Positions 1 to 10,227 of a stretch of DNA of 43,313 nt are shown here, piece after piece. The notes beneath the pieces are model-generated. The model saw only the letters and a program-made list of their open reading frames with translations, did no database searches and was not told the DNA's origin. Every line of letters begins with the position of its first letter. The stretch's first letter is position 1. This DNA is from Zygnema cylindricum (taxonomy: Eukaryota; Streptophyta; Zygnematophyceae; Zygnematales; Zygnemataceae): assembly GCA_037447655.1 (NCBI GenBank), contig JBBHKE010000905.1, positions 302,454-345,766 of the forward strand. The letters are read 5' to 3'. The translations under genes and the position numbers were made by a program.

Positions 1-1194
1 TTGATTGTGGGAGAATTGTCAAACAGCTCCGTAATACATTGTCGTTATCGCCTAGCTTGAACAAATATTTCCCCATAAATCCACAATACTAATATCTCAT
101 GATTTAAGCCATCTGCAGGCGTTTTCTTAGTGCGATAAACCTCAATATAAAATTTTCAATATCGCTACCCACGTAAATCCACTGTCGCACCCCAGATTTA
201 TTGTTCACCCATAGTAACTTTGCCCAATTCCCAGTTTAATCATGGCTTTAATGCGCACATGCAAAGTTATAACTTTTAAAATATAACTCCAAATAGCGTG
301 ATTCTTTTGCGGACGTCTACCGAATTTAGTACTCTATAATCATAACACCTAAATACCCCTTTATAAACAAGTTCGATCCGCTATTGCTGTTACATAATGC
401 CTCGACAAACTGTTAAGAGGGTGTTAGTTACTGTCATTTTTCAATGTTAGTTCTCGCGTAAAATTTTTTGGCATTTACCAGTTTGGACACCAAAGCAACT
501 TAAACTACCACCCTGTAAGTTGCTTCGTTGTGAGGCGTGATTATAAATTTGTCGACGTAAATATGATAAATTTAATTGGTGTTGAAACCTCACAGGTTAT
601 AAGCGCTTGGTGTTGTAAGTCACACTATATGTTTATTTATTAGTGTCTCTGATGGATTTAGATAACTTTTCGGCCCACGTATACATGTTTTTTAAACTTT
701 ATTTTACCTCTATACCAAAATCTAATAAATACCAACCAATTATTATAAAATTTCATGTTGGATCTACTGATGTGTTTTTAAAGCCACTATTTATACTTAT
801 GCAGATTTAAAATGTATATTATTTTGTTGTTTTCAACACTAAACCGCACTTTTGGTCTATGTTGTAATTTTTTTACGCCCAATAACCCGCCTTTTGAATC
901 TCAACTAGAAATCCAGCCCGTTGTTCTATCATAATAAATTATTGTTGATATGCATTGTGTATTAAAACAGGTTTAGAGCTGAAAACGCCGACTTTAAAAT
1001 TACGAAAATTAAAATATTGGCTTGAAAAGCACATCAACAGATCACTAGCGAAAAAATATATTAATTGCCTGGGTTACTCTAAATTGTGACCTACATTTTA
1101 GGTTTATTACGCTAAAGAAAAAAAGGATCCCAACCTTATAATTATCATACTCGGAGAGGTAAACACTGTGACCCATCACATTACATCTAATTTG
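1..1194. other. Intergenic, no recognisable gene
   Basis: AT-rich sequence with stops in all frames. I see no conserved coding exon, RNA gene or clear element ends here. Confidence 0.5.
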
Positions 1195-2035
1195 TAGAGT
1201 TTTGTATCGGTAAGGAGTTGTCGATAACCGATATGGGCCTAATTTCGGGTTGCCTATAATCAAAATATTGGTAGGATATATCGTTATCGGTGTTATCGCC
1301 GATAATTAACCGATAATATCGTTTGTTTATCGACTATAACAGCGATAACGATAATTATCGGCGAAAAATGTACGAAATTACAGATAAACGTACGGTTAGA
1401 ACACTCAACTGTACGTGTTATTCCTCGGACGCGCTGCGGACCCCCTTCCACCCGATTTTAGTAAAGAATCACGATATTTCCTTGATTATTTATAAATTAA
1501 GGGGGTTTTACTTGGGTTCCACGCCCCCATATCCGTCCAGAATGTCCTTTTGGCTGTTTATTTTCTTTGCAAGGTTAGTTACGCCCTCATACCACTTCCA
1601 TGGTGGTAGTAAATGGCGACAGTCTGACATATGTGTTCTTTTGCTCTGTTTATCTGTTCGTCTGTTTTTCGAAAAAGTTTGATTTACAAATTTACAACGT
1701 AATTCAATATTTTTGTTTTGGTACTATTGTTTTAGAACAAGAAATTATTTTTTATAATTTGTCAACGTTTATGTGTTGCGCTGTCCGTAATAAATTTCAG
1801 TTAAACAGATACGGAACAAATTCTTATACGTGGCATGCCACGCTATATAAAGTCAATAATATAATACAGTATGTTATAAAGTACTATTGTATGCATACTA
1901 TATTTTTTTAAAGTTATCGCCGATATGGAATTTGTTGGTCTCAGACCGATATATCGGGACCTCTGACCTGTCGATAACTGATAACTATCGGTATCGGTGT
2001 TATCGCGATAATTTTTTTACTGATACACAACACTA
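1195..2035. mobile_element. Probable non-autonomous hAT-like element
   Basis: The left end TAGAGTTTTGTATCGGTAA (from 1195) and the inverted right end TAGTGTTGTGTATCAGTAA (ending 2035) form imperfect terminal inverted repeats. Subterminal regions are rich in short TATCG/CGATA repeats on both sides (about 1203-1360 and 1915-2015), as in hAT elements, where transposase binds such motifs. The flanking octamers CTAATTTG and GTTATTTG match at 6 of 8 positions and may be a decayed 8-bp target duplication. No transposase reading frame is visible. The 119- and 103-codon frames inside have no recognisable motif. Confidence 0.45.
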
Positions 2036-2189
2036 GTTATTTGTGATGGTTCAACACTCTAGTGCAGCTTCTCTTATTTACGTTATCGAAAATTCAGCCT
2101 CGTCTCACATTAAATTAGGTAATGAAGCTATTTCTAGCGTTACGTAAAATGATCTGACGCGAACAATGACATTTTGGAAGCTGACGCTA

Positions 2190-2397
2190 CACCGTGAATC
2201 GTTATTAGCCTTATGTACGCTATATCGGCACCCCAAAATTTTGACATTGATACCTTATATATAATAAATTACACTATTTAAGGACGTGAACCATATCTGC
2301 CACGTCTCTGGGCACTAAATTAGAATGGATGACGCTAATTTTTTCTTTACACTAATAATTTCTATACGCTAATAACGATTCAAGGTGTAGTTGCCGT
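2190..2397. mobile_element. MITE, group M2
   Basis: A 208-bp element with terminal inverted repeats of the type CACCGTGAATCGTTATTAG, flanked on both sides by TA. The interior, read in reverse, matches the elements at 9712-9910 and 8481-9034, including a shared segment around TGTCAAAATTTTGGGG. A TA target duplication suggests mobilisation by a Tc1/mariner-like transposase, but a different superfamily is possible. No coding capacity. Confidence 0.75.
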
Positions 2398-2749
2398 CAT
2401 CTTATTGGTGTGCCTGTGCTTTACCTTGTCGTAAACTTAATGTACGGCCGTGGTTTGTTATGCATATATGAACACACTGCACGTGCTACAAAGTACAAAC
2501 GACGTGCTACGAGCAGAAAAGAAGAAAAGTAGAAAACTGATTGCCCGACAAAACAGGAACTGACTGCCCGGAACCCAAGCAGCCAATGAGAAACGTCAGA
2601 TGAATCGCGAAACTCACGGCTTGTCACGCTGACTGCCTGCGGATTCAAAAAAGTAACGGGCAGACAGACGGACACTTGGCGCTTAGTAATTCGATTGTAC
2701 AATTCATACTTTCGATCTATGATTTGAACAGTATGGATCCAGTACAGCA

Positions 2750-2948
2750 CACCGTGAATTGCTATTAGTTGTTAATGTTTTTTTTCTCTGTACACACTTG
2801 TCAGATAATGGATCTGACGGTTGCGAGTCAAAGTTAAGATCCTTACCTTCCGATTGTCTGTCTCCATCTGAAAATCGGACAGGTGTGTACGAAGAACATT
2901 TGTTTTATTAGGCGAAAAATATATTAACACTAATAGCGATACACTGTG
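2750..2948. mobile_element. MITE, group M1
   Basis: About 200 bp. It begins CACCGTGAATTGCTATTAG and ends with the inverse ending CACTGTG, followed by TA. The subterminal inverted arms (TCTGTACACACTTGTCAG and its complement near 2875-2895) are the hallmark of group M1, which recurs at least six more times in this window. Non-coding. Confidence 0.75.
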
Positions 2949-3520
2949 TAGTTTCTGAATGCTGACAATCTGACATGAATCGAATCTGCCGATCTATCAA
3001 AAGTTCAAAACATCGTACACTTTCATTTGGTAGCGGCTGATTTGTTTCGTTCCGTCAAAAATCCGTCCTTTCACACGTCACAAAGTGTCACAGCTAGTCA
3101 AAACCGTCGATCTTTCACAAAAAATATTGTACGGATATGAGATTGACGGCTGAAATATGTACGACTGATATCGAACGGCAGAAACTGACCGATCGAAATC
3201 GACGCTCATAGAACCCGTCTATTGGCACGTGACAGATGTTTTAACCAGCTGTACAGCGTCCACGTGGACATATTTGAATTTTGAACCAACTGTCCGTACA
3301 AAACTTCCAGATTTCTCAGAATCCCTGGAATCCCTTAAACAGTGTCCATTTTCCAGAGAATAAACTATTCTTTAAAGGGGAAAAAAAAAACGAAAAAGGA
3401 AATTAAGCTTTCTAAGCCAATTTTTTTTGTTTTTAATGCCGAGAAACAATCTATATATGGGCACAAATGTCATTATAAGGTACTATAATGCTCACATCTT
3501 TATCCTTTTTTTTTTTTTTT
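2949..3520. other. Intergenic, no recognisable gene
   Basis: AT-rich spacer between a MITE and the orphan exon. I looked for an upstream partner exon of the 3.53-kb terminal exon and did not find a convincing one. Confidence 0.4.
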
Positions 3521-3524
3521 TTTA

Positions 3525-3624
3525 GTTTAAATCTCTGTTTTATGAATTCATTGACAGGATTGCAAGCCAGGGATTAATACCAGAAGAAAAAAAGAAGAAA
3601 GGCATAAAAAAGAAAAAGAGTTAA
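3525..3624 (+). CDS. Orphan 3'-terminal exon of unknown gene
   Basis: A long T tract ending in TTTTAG (acceptor AG at 3523-3524, position within a base or two) is followed by an open frame of about 33 codons to a TAA at about 3624. It starts FKSLFYEFIDRIASQGLIPE and ends in a lysine-rich tail closing with KKKKS. The acceptor and the basic C-terminal tail look like the last exon of a real gene, possibly nuclear or nucleolar. I do not recognise the family. No upstream exon is visible between the MITEs at 2.2-2.9 kb and here, so this may be a remnant, or the rest lies beyond the window. Confidence 0.3.
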
Positions 3625-4092
3625 ATTAATTAAAAAAAAAAAACATTATTTTGGTCTTATCTACGTCCTTATTTGAATTTTCTTATATACATCTTTCAGT
3701 ATTTTTTTAATTTTATTTTTCTGCAAAACATAATTTTTTGCTTGTACTACTTGAAAAATTGTCGAACGTAAAGTTTTTAATTGTAAATATGTGAATTGGC
3801 TTATAAAGAATAAAATCCACACTAATTTATGTTTTGTAACAAAAAAGGCCCACAGGAACCTGTCCCAAAAAAAAAAAGTTTTTAGACCGGAACTGAGGAG
3901 ACAAAAAATAAGAGTCCACAGTAATAATGGTAGGGGATGGATTAGTGGAATATAGCCCATTTTGGCAAATATAATTGCTTTTGATATTAATGCTATGATG
4001 AATGTTATTATTATTTTTTTCGTTTTTTTTTGGGTGGTTGAAATTATTTGACTTTTACAGAATAATTTTGTCATAACTTTTTGCGATTCGTG

Positions 4093-5034
4093 ATGGAAAT
4101 TCAAGTTTGTCCTTCTCGACAAAAAAACCCTAAAAAATTACTTTTAACTTCACGAGGCAATAACAAAATTTCGTTAAATACACAATGTACAAAATTGAAT
4201 GTTGCGACACGCGACTTACTTATAAATTGTGAAAAAAGATCCATTGAAATTCGCATTTTTCTTCCTAAGTCGGCCACTCTAACTAAAGAAAAATATGAAA
4301 AAGCTCCTCTTGGGATCTTTTTCCATGGAGGAGGATTTTGTAACTCGTCTATAAAGGAAGAATCCTACACCTTATTTTGTCAAAGAATAGCGTCCTATGT
4401 GGGAATAATTGTCGTTTTCGTTGAATATCGACTCGCTCCCAAAAATCCGTTTCCGGCCGCATATGACGACGGTCTTGATGTTCTCACATAGTTGAAAAAT
4501 AATGGAACGGACGATCCATGGATCTCCAATTACGCCGACATTTCACAATGTTTGTTATTAGGAGACAGTGCCGGTGGAAATCTCGCTCATAATATCTCTC
4601 TACGACCTCGGGACATCGACTTTTTGCCTCTTAAGATTTGCGGAAGATGTATAATGTTTCCATTTTTTGGAGGGACCAACAAACTTGAGTCGGAAGCTAA
4701 GTATACAAATAGTTACTTTTGTGGAGAAAAAGCACTAAATGATAAGTGGAAAATGTTTTTGCCGAAAGATGCGACAAAAGATCACATCGCAAGTAACCCC
4801 CTTGCTCCAAATCATCCCTCTTTGGAGGGTTTGGCATCCACACTAATCCAAGTTTGTGGTAGGGATTATTTGAGAGATAGGGGTCTTCTTTTTGCTAATG
4901 CATTGAAGAAGGTTGGAGTGGATGTTGTGGTAATTAACTACCCTCATATGATTCACGATTTCCCTTTGTTTGGGATCAACATAGATTTATTTTTAAATGA
5001 CTTGGCCAAATTTATTTGGCGTGTTTCAAAATGA
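4093..5034 (+). pseudogene. Plant carboxylesterase (CXE/GID1-like alpha/beta hydrolase) with in-frame TAG
   Basis: Intronless frame from ATG at 4093 (the first ATG; four codons upstream lack one) to TGA at 5032-5034, about 313 codons, the normal CXE size. It is interrupted by a single TAG at 4489-4491. Visible motifs in order: oxyanion-hole HGGGF (near residue 78); the block ending VFVEYRLAPKNPFPAAYDDG; nucleophile elbow GDSAGGN; catalytic Asp in CGRDYLRDRG; catalytic His in the HMIHDFP block. All three catalytic residues are present, so this resembles an active esterase rather than a GID1 receptor, in which the His is replaced. The stop lies where relatives have Trp after the LxAL/LT block, so one TGG-to-TAG change explains it. 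No other lesion is visible. It could be a very recent pseudogene, a null allele or a sequencing error. The family hydrolyses short-chain esters in the cytosol; the substrate here is unknown. Confidence 0.85.
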
Positions 5035-5661
5035 ACATTGTTGTCTTTACAAGTCTTGTGCGCAAAATGTAGAATTTGAAAAGTAGTATAGCTAATCTTC
5101 ATTTTTGACCTTGTTTTGTTTACTTCGTTCATCATAATGTACCCATATTTGTGAAAAAAATAACTATTTTTTTAGGTGTGAACATATTGTCGACTCTTTA
5201 GGGTCAACTGGTTCTAGTTATGGTTCCACAATCGCCCTTATTGTTCATCACATTCTTTAGATAAATATTATATTTACTTTACAAGCTAAATGTTTTAATA
5301 TCATTTGTTTCTTACATAATCTTGCTAATATGTGATGGGCATCGCTCTTTCAAATTTCAATGCATCTAACAAAAACATGTTGTGGTGAAATGCCTCAAGA
5401 TACATGATTGACAACAAACATTTGGAAGATATTTATTATGATAGGTGGAAAATTGAGCACGAAATCACCAAGCAGAATTTTAGTGTGGCTTTTATTATTC
5501 GTGATGTTGTTGTCAACAAAGTGTGTTGTACTAGCTTACAATAAGTATTGAGAAGGCTGATCTATTTTTCAACATTAACCTTCCATTCATTAGTCTTTCA
5601 TTGTGCAACTCGAATGGGCGACCTAGAGTGCTGGAGGAAATTTGCTGAATAAGGGGTCAAA
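5035..5661. other. 3' flank of esterase, no gene seen
   Basis: AT-rich sequence with no coding exon or element ends that I recognise. Near 5605-5660 are fragments that might be the decayed 3' half of another tRNA-like unit, but the match is too weak to call. Confidence 0.4.
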
Positions 5662-6079
5662 TATTGGAGCTTCAATTTACAAGTCAGTTGCTCTACCACT
5701 GAGCTAACTCGTCTGTTACCATCAAAGCATGTTGTTCTTCATTTTGTTTCAACAGTGTTTTCTACCAGCTTACAATTATTTTTAACAAAACAAGACCTAT
5801 TTTGCCAAAAACTACCTTAGTAGGTCGTTAGTTGTATATTTGTATTGTGCAAATAGTAGAAATGTAGATGTATTGGAGCTTCAATTTACAAGTCAGTTGC
5901 TCTACCACTGAGCTAACTCGTCTGTTACCATCAAAGCATGTTGTTCTTCATTTTGTTTCAACAGTGTTTTCTACCAGCTTACAATTATTTTTAACAAAAC
6001 AAGACCTATTTTGCCAAAAACTACCTTAGTAGGTCGTTAGTTGTATATTTGTATTGTGCAAATAGTAGAAATGTAGATG
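5662..6079. repeat. Perfect 209-bp tandem duplication with tRNA-Thr-like remnant
   Basis: Bases 5662-5870 and 5871-6079 appear identical. On the minus strand each unit carries a tRNA-like 5' half and anticodon loop (5662-5713 and 5871-5922): box A GTTAGCTCAGTGGTAGAGC is intact and the loop reads CTTGTAA (anticodon UGU), but the anticodon stem no longer pairs and no T-arm follows. They are therefore tRNA-Thr pseudogenes. The absence of visible differences between units indicates a recent duplication. Confidence 0.85.
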
Positions 6080-6085
6080 GAGGAT

Positions 6086-6157
6086 ATCCGAATCAGTGGA
6101 TTGGACACTGGACCTTCTGTTTACAAGACAGATGCTCTACCACTGAGCTAACCCGGC
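6086..6157 (-). pseudogene. tRNA-Thr(UGU)-like, decayed copy
   Basis: Almost identical to the tRNA at 6382-6453, with the D arm, anticodon stem and UGU anticodon kept. The box B core TTCAATC has become TCCAATC, and the first acceptor pair is lost (G opposite A). Probably inactive. Confidence 0.7.
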
Positions 6158-6251
6158 TGATCACCACCGGTTATAGTAAGTTAATTTCAAAACTGAATCA
6201 TTTGAACTATTTTAAAATTATTATTAACAAAGCAAGACCTATTTTGCCAAG

Positions 6252-6377
6252 AATAGCCATAAATTTAGTAATATGTAGTACAGATAGTCAAAAAATAGCC
6301 ATAAATCTAGTAATATGTAGTACAGATAGTCAAAAAATAGCCATAAATCTAGTAATATGTAGTACAGATAGTCAAAA
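6252..6377. repeat. 42-bp tandem repeat, three copies
   Basis: Three units of 42 bp start at 6252, 6294 and 6336, each beginning AATAGCCATAAAT. Units 2 and 3 look identical and unit 1 differs by one base. They lie directly 3' (minus strand) of the intact tRNA-Thr. They fall in an apparent open frame only because the unit length is a multiple of three. Confidence 0.9.
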
Positions 6378-6381
6378 TTAG

Positions 6382-6453
6382 TGCCGAATCAGTGGATTGA
6401 ACACTGGACCTTCTGTTTACAAGACAGATGCTCTACCACTGAGCTAACCCGGC
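6382..6453 (-). tRNA. tRNA-Thr (anticodon UGU)
   Basis: A 72-nt cloverleaf on the minus strand. The acceptor stem GCCGGGT/ATTCGGC pairs with two G-U wobbles. D arm GCTC/GAGC; anticodon arm TCTGT-CTTGTAA-ACAGA (UGU, Thr); variable loop AGGTC; T arm CAGTG-TTCAATC-CACTG; discriminator A; no encoded CCA. Internal promoter boxes are recognisable, but the T loop has TTCAATC rather than the more usual TTCGATC or TTCAAAT. It is the only foldable member of a local array whose other members are broken, so activity is uncertain. Confidence 0.75.
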
Positions 6454-6620
6454 AGTTGCTAAAATGGACGAAAGTATTTAATATTTAAATTTTTATGTTA
6501 TATAGCCAAATTTAATTGGGTGCTAGTCACAATGCTTGATGACGGATATGTGTCATATGCCTAAAGTCGAAGTTCCGTTTAAAATCTTCATTTGCGTACC
6601 GTCTACTTGCATACCAAGTA

Positions 6621-6854
6621 CACCGTGAATCGTTATTAGCGTAATAAAAAATATAGCGTAATGAAACAATTAGCGCACTTTACGGTAAATTGTGTTTTTC
6701 GGGTACACCATGATACTAATTTATCATGTACTCTAATTTGTAAACTGCTTTGTAAAAATTTTCGGCACATAATATGTCCACACTGAAACATGTAGATGTA
6801 CCAAAATTGTTCAAGTCGTACGCAGCCGCGTTTTTTTTTACATCTGCGTATGCC
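6621..6854. mobile_element. MITE-like element, group M3 (copy 1)
   Basis: Begins with the shared terminus CACCGTGAATCGTTATTAG after TA and matches the sequence at 39662-39894 in inverted orientation over about 234 bp, with many small differences. The far terminus is not defined by an inverted repeat, so this may be one end of a longer element. The interior contains a second CACCATGATA-type motif near 6703. Confidence 0.6.
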
Positions 6855-7661
6855 GGAAAATATTTACGCAATTATATATATTTATATTTTATGTACTTTT
6901 AAGTTTAAAAAGGTACGGAATAGTACAGATATGGCAGTCCGTACACCACACTATTTAAAGGGACACTAAATTACAGTTATGAACCGTATTGAGCGGGGTA
7001 CCTCAAATAACGTGCAAAAACATTTAGCGTACTTTATTCTATTAGAGAATTTGCCCCAAAAAAAGGGTACAATAAGTACATCGCCCATCGTACCTTCTTG
7101 TACTATATAGTGTTCCTATTGGACTAGGGTTTAGTAGTAGGTAGTCATGAGTAGGCAGACTAAGACTTAGTGATATTTCGGTACCTCTCTCTAAGAGAGC
7201 TTGTAACTATAAAGGTCATCTTTGACCAGCCATAACTTACTGTTCGGGTGAGCAAATTCAGTGATTCTTTTTGCTGCGGACTCAGGGGAGTCCAAGCTAC
7301 ACAAGGGTGTAGTCGGTCAGAGTCTTTGTGTGCCAGGGTGGCACTTATTCAGTGGGAAAGTCAAAGTGGGGAATATTGTCCAAAACACATATTAGAGCTT
7401 TGCATTCTGTGGTGGAACTGAGCACTCAGAAGGTCTTCTCTTCACAGGGGTGAAGGTGTATTGGGGTTTTGATTGTCAAGGGATCATTCTTTCGAGTTTA
7501 TATCAACTTGGAGTCGGCAATATCTAGATTAGCTTCTTTTGGATCTGCGATTCTGTGGGCAATGGAGCCCAAAGAATTTCAGTTTTACTTTGCTTAAAAC
7601 ACATTGGTGATGTGGTTTATGATAAGTTTGAAGATGACGTGACAATGGGTCGGAAAAAAAA

Positions 7662-8228
7662 CATGGTTCAAAAGTAGGCGTTTTTATGGTAGGCCTTTGG
7701 TAGACGCACAAAACTTGGCACAAAACTCGCGTAGAGTAGGCATAATGTATGTGTGTGCGTTGTGCACACTCTTGTACAATCGTACGAATCTGACGTATGA
7801 TCATTGTACAACGCACGCCGTCGGACGAATTTTTTTAGCGAACTGACACGGCGTAGGATGACATTCCGCGGGAAAGAAAACCTGGAAAAAAAAAAAACAC
7901 GGACGTAAGTCCTATCTTAAGTTGTGTTATGGGCTTTTCATGTGATCTTCTTAGATCGCTACTTTGATCAGCGACCGTCCGATCGTCCAAAATCTGACAG
8001 TTTAAATAAAAAGTACCTCAAAACTCACAGGAAAAAAAAATTGTCCGAATGTTTTTCAAAATTTAGACATGACGTTTATTTATCTATTAATCGATGTGCA
8101 ACTCAACCCTGCTCCTATTTTATTTCATTTTGCGGCCAAATACAATATGGGTCTTAAGGGCATATTGTATGTTTTGCGTACTATAGGCATATTTTATGGG
8201 CGTACGGTCACCTACTTTTGAATTATAG
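7662..8228. mobile_element. hAT-like non-autonomous element, copy 1
   Basis: The ends CATGGTTCAAAAGTAGGCG and, inverted, CTATAATTCAAAAGTAGGTG match the ends of the shorter copy at 37173-37461. Shared interior blocks include ATGGGCTTTTCATGTGATC, and AATATGGGTCTTAAGG near the right end. This copy is about 567 bp against 289 bp for the other and carries extra internal sequence. The A-rich flanks obscure any target duplication. No transposase. Confidence 0.65.
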
Positions 8229-8480
8229 AAAAAAGAAAACTACAATTTTTTGTATATCCTAAGTTCTCGGATGACGCAAATTGTACTCTACAAATTTGCG
8301 ATTTCTTCGTACGGCTGCAACTTAAGAAGTACGACGCTAAGTTGCAAAAGATAACGACAGAAAATTACCCGTACTTAGCCACATGGGGCCGTATCCTAAC
8401 TATTTTGGTTTCTCGCAGTCACTTACATCAACTCGTCAAAGACTGTACATCTTTAAGTGCACATTGGTACAAGTTAAGTA

Positions 8481-9034
8481 CATCGTGAATCGTTATTAGA
8501 CTATAGAAATTTTTAGTATCAATAATAAATTAGTGTCATTGATTCTAATTTGTGTATCAATACCATTATGAAAAAAATGTTTAATTGTAATTTCTCTATA
8601 ACGCTGATTTAGGTGTACAGAATCCGCTGTCATTACATATACGTTAAAATAGGTAGAAGTAAAAAATCTGACAATCCGTACCACGTCGCGTCCTTTCAGT
8701 GTAATTAATCCATAATAATAATTTGGGTTTGCGAACGCATTTGTCGCAAACTCGACTCCACGTTTATTCTAAGCGCAGTTTTGTATGCAACCGACATAAG
8801 TTAACTACAATTTTCGTACGATTTTCGGTAATCAAGTACAGTTTTGTACCAGCAAACACATTCCGTACACCACTCTATTCATGAAACAAGTACGGAAATT
8901 CCATTGAAGCTAATTCACAAGAACCGTAATTAACACCACGGATAAAATAGAATCAGTCACTGTATTTCTGGTATCAATGTCAAAATTTTGGGGCGCCGAT
9001 ATAGAGTACATAAGTCTAATAACGATTCACGGTG
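8481..9034. mobile_element. MITE, long member of group M2
   Basis: A 554-bp element with the shared terminal repeat (CATCGTGAATCGTTATTAG at the left, its inverse at the right) and TA on both sides. The outer 80 to 100 bp match the short element at 9712-9910. The middle (about 8580-8950) is unrelated extra sequence, so either this is closer to the parental element or something inserted into it. Confidence 0.65.
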
Positions 9035-9711
9035 TATTATACTGCAGTACTGTACTATAAAGTTGAGTTTAGATTTGACGGTCAATCCGTTGAACAGGTA
9101 TGACTTGCGGAATATTGTAACAACCGGTTAAAATTTTGCCGCGTTTGTGAACGTGGCCCGCCATAAGATTATAAACAATTCACACGGCCGGCCAAGGTTT
9201 ACGGTAACAAAACTGCGGCAACCACATGTAAATAGACGTGTTTCGCGCAGACACACTCTCACTTTTAAGTGAACTCCACTTCGAGAGTACATGTCCCCAA
9301 TTATACCTACGTGTCGTATATTTAACAGGTTGTGTCAGCACAAATGCACATAGAACAAGAAGACATGACGTCCAGCTTACGAATTTCCCGAAAGATATTT
9401 CCAGGTTGGTTTCCTCGAAAGTAAAAACTGTACAAGAGAGTACGCTATCCGTTGGACATGACGAACCTACTGGATACCGTACACGTGGCTGCGTCAAAAT
9501 TTAGATATATCGTACTTATTTCAGTGCGGAAAAGTGCGGAATTTCAGTGCCCGGGCGCAAATTCTCGTATCCAAAATTCCACTTTGCACCAATCAATACA
9601 TGACGCAATGAAATTTTCCGCACAGATTCAAAAGTCCAAACTCCGCACTGATTTTCAACGGGCAGATTTAATTCGTACCTTTTAAAGCTTGGATCACAAA
9701 TGTGAAAAGAA

Positions 9712-9910
9712 CACCGCGAATCGTTATTAGCGCTGAGAAATTATTAGCGTAAAGAAAAAATTAGCGTCATTCATTCTAATTTAGTGCCGGTATACGTGGC
9801 AGATTATAGTCCACGACCTTAAATAGTGTAGTTTATTCTATTTAAGGTATTAATGTCAAAATTTTGGGGTGCCGATATAGAGTTCATAACGCTAATAACG
9901 ATTCGCGGTG
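9712..9910. mobile_element. MITE, group M2
   Basis: A 199-bp element with near-perfect terminal inverted repeats (CACCGCGAATCGTTATTAGCG at the left and its inverse at the right). The right flank is TA; the left flank is AA, so that side of the duplication has changed. It lies about 320 bp upstream of the SOUL gene start, within its likely promoter region. Confidence 0.75.
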
Positions 9911-10227
9911 TACCATGTGAACATATTATAATCATGCATATACGGAAAACTCTCCGCCAATCCTGATCCTTTTAAACACGTGTAATATAAGATATTGCAC
10001 GGCTAAGCGACTTAGGTCCCACCATGCGAAAATTGAAACTCAAGTCGTCAGCCAATCACGATCCACTTTGATTCTTCACTCAAATCTCAAAACGTCAAAG
10101 CTCATTCACTCCACCTCTTCGCCTAGCTCTCCCACTCTCTCCCTCTCTCCCTCTCTCCCTCTCTCCCTCTCTCTCCCTTTCTCCCTCACTTCCCCTCCCA
10201 ACTTCAAAACCAACGAATCCTACAAAT

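Noticed and set aside
5662-6453. SINE family with tRNA-derived head
   Set aside because: The units are in local tandem, without a tail or target duplications, which fits tandem gene duplication better.
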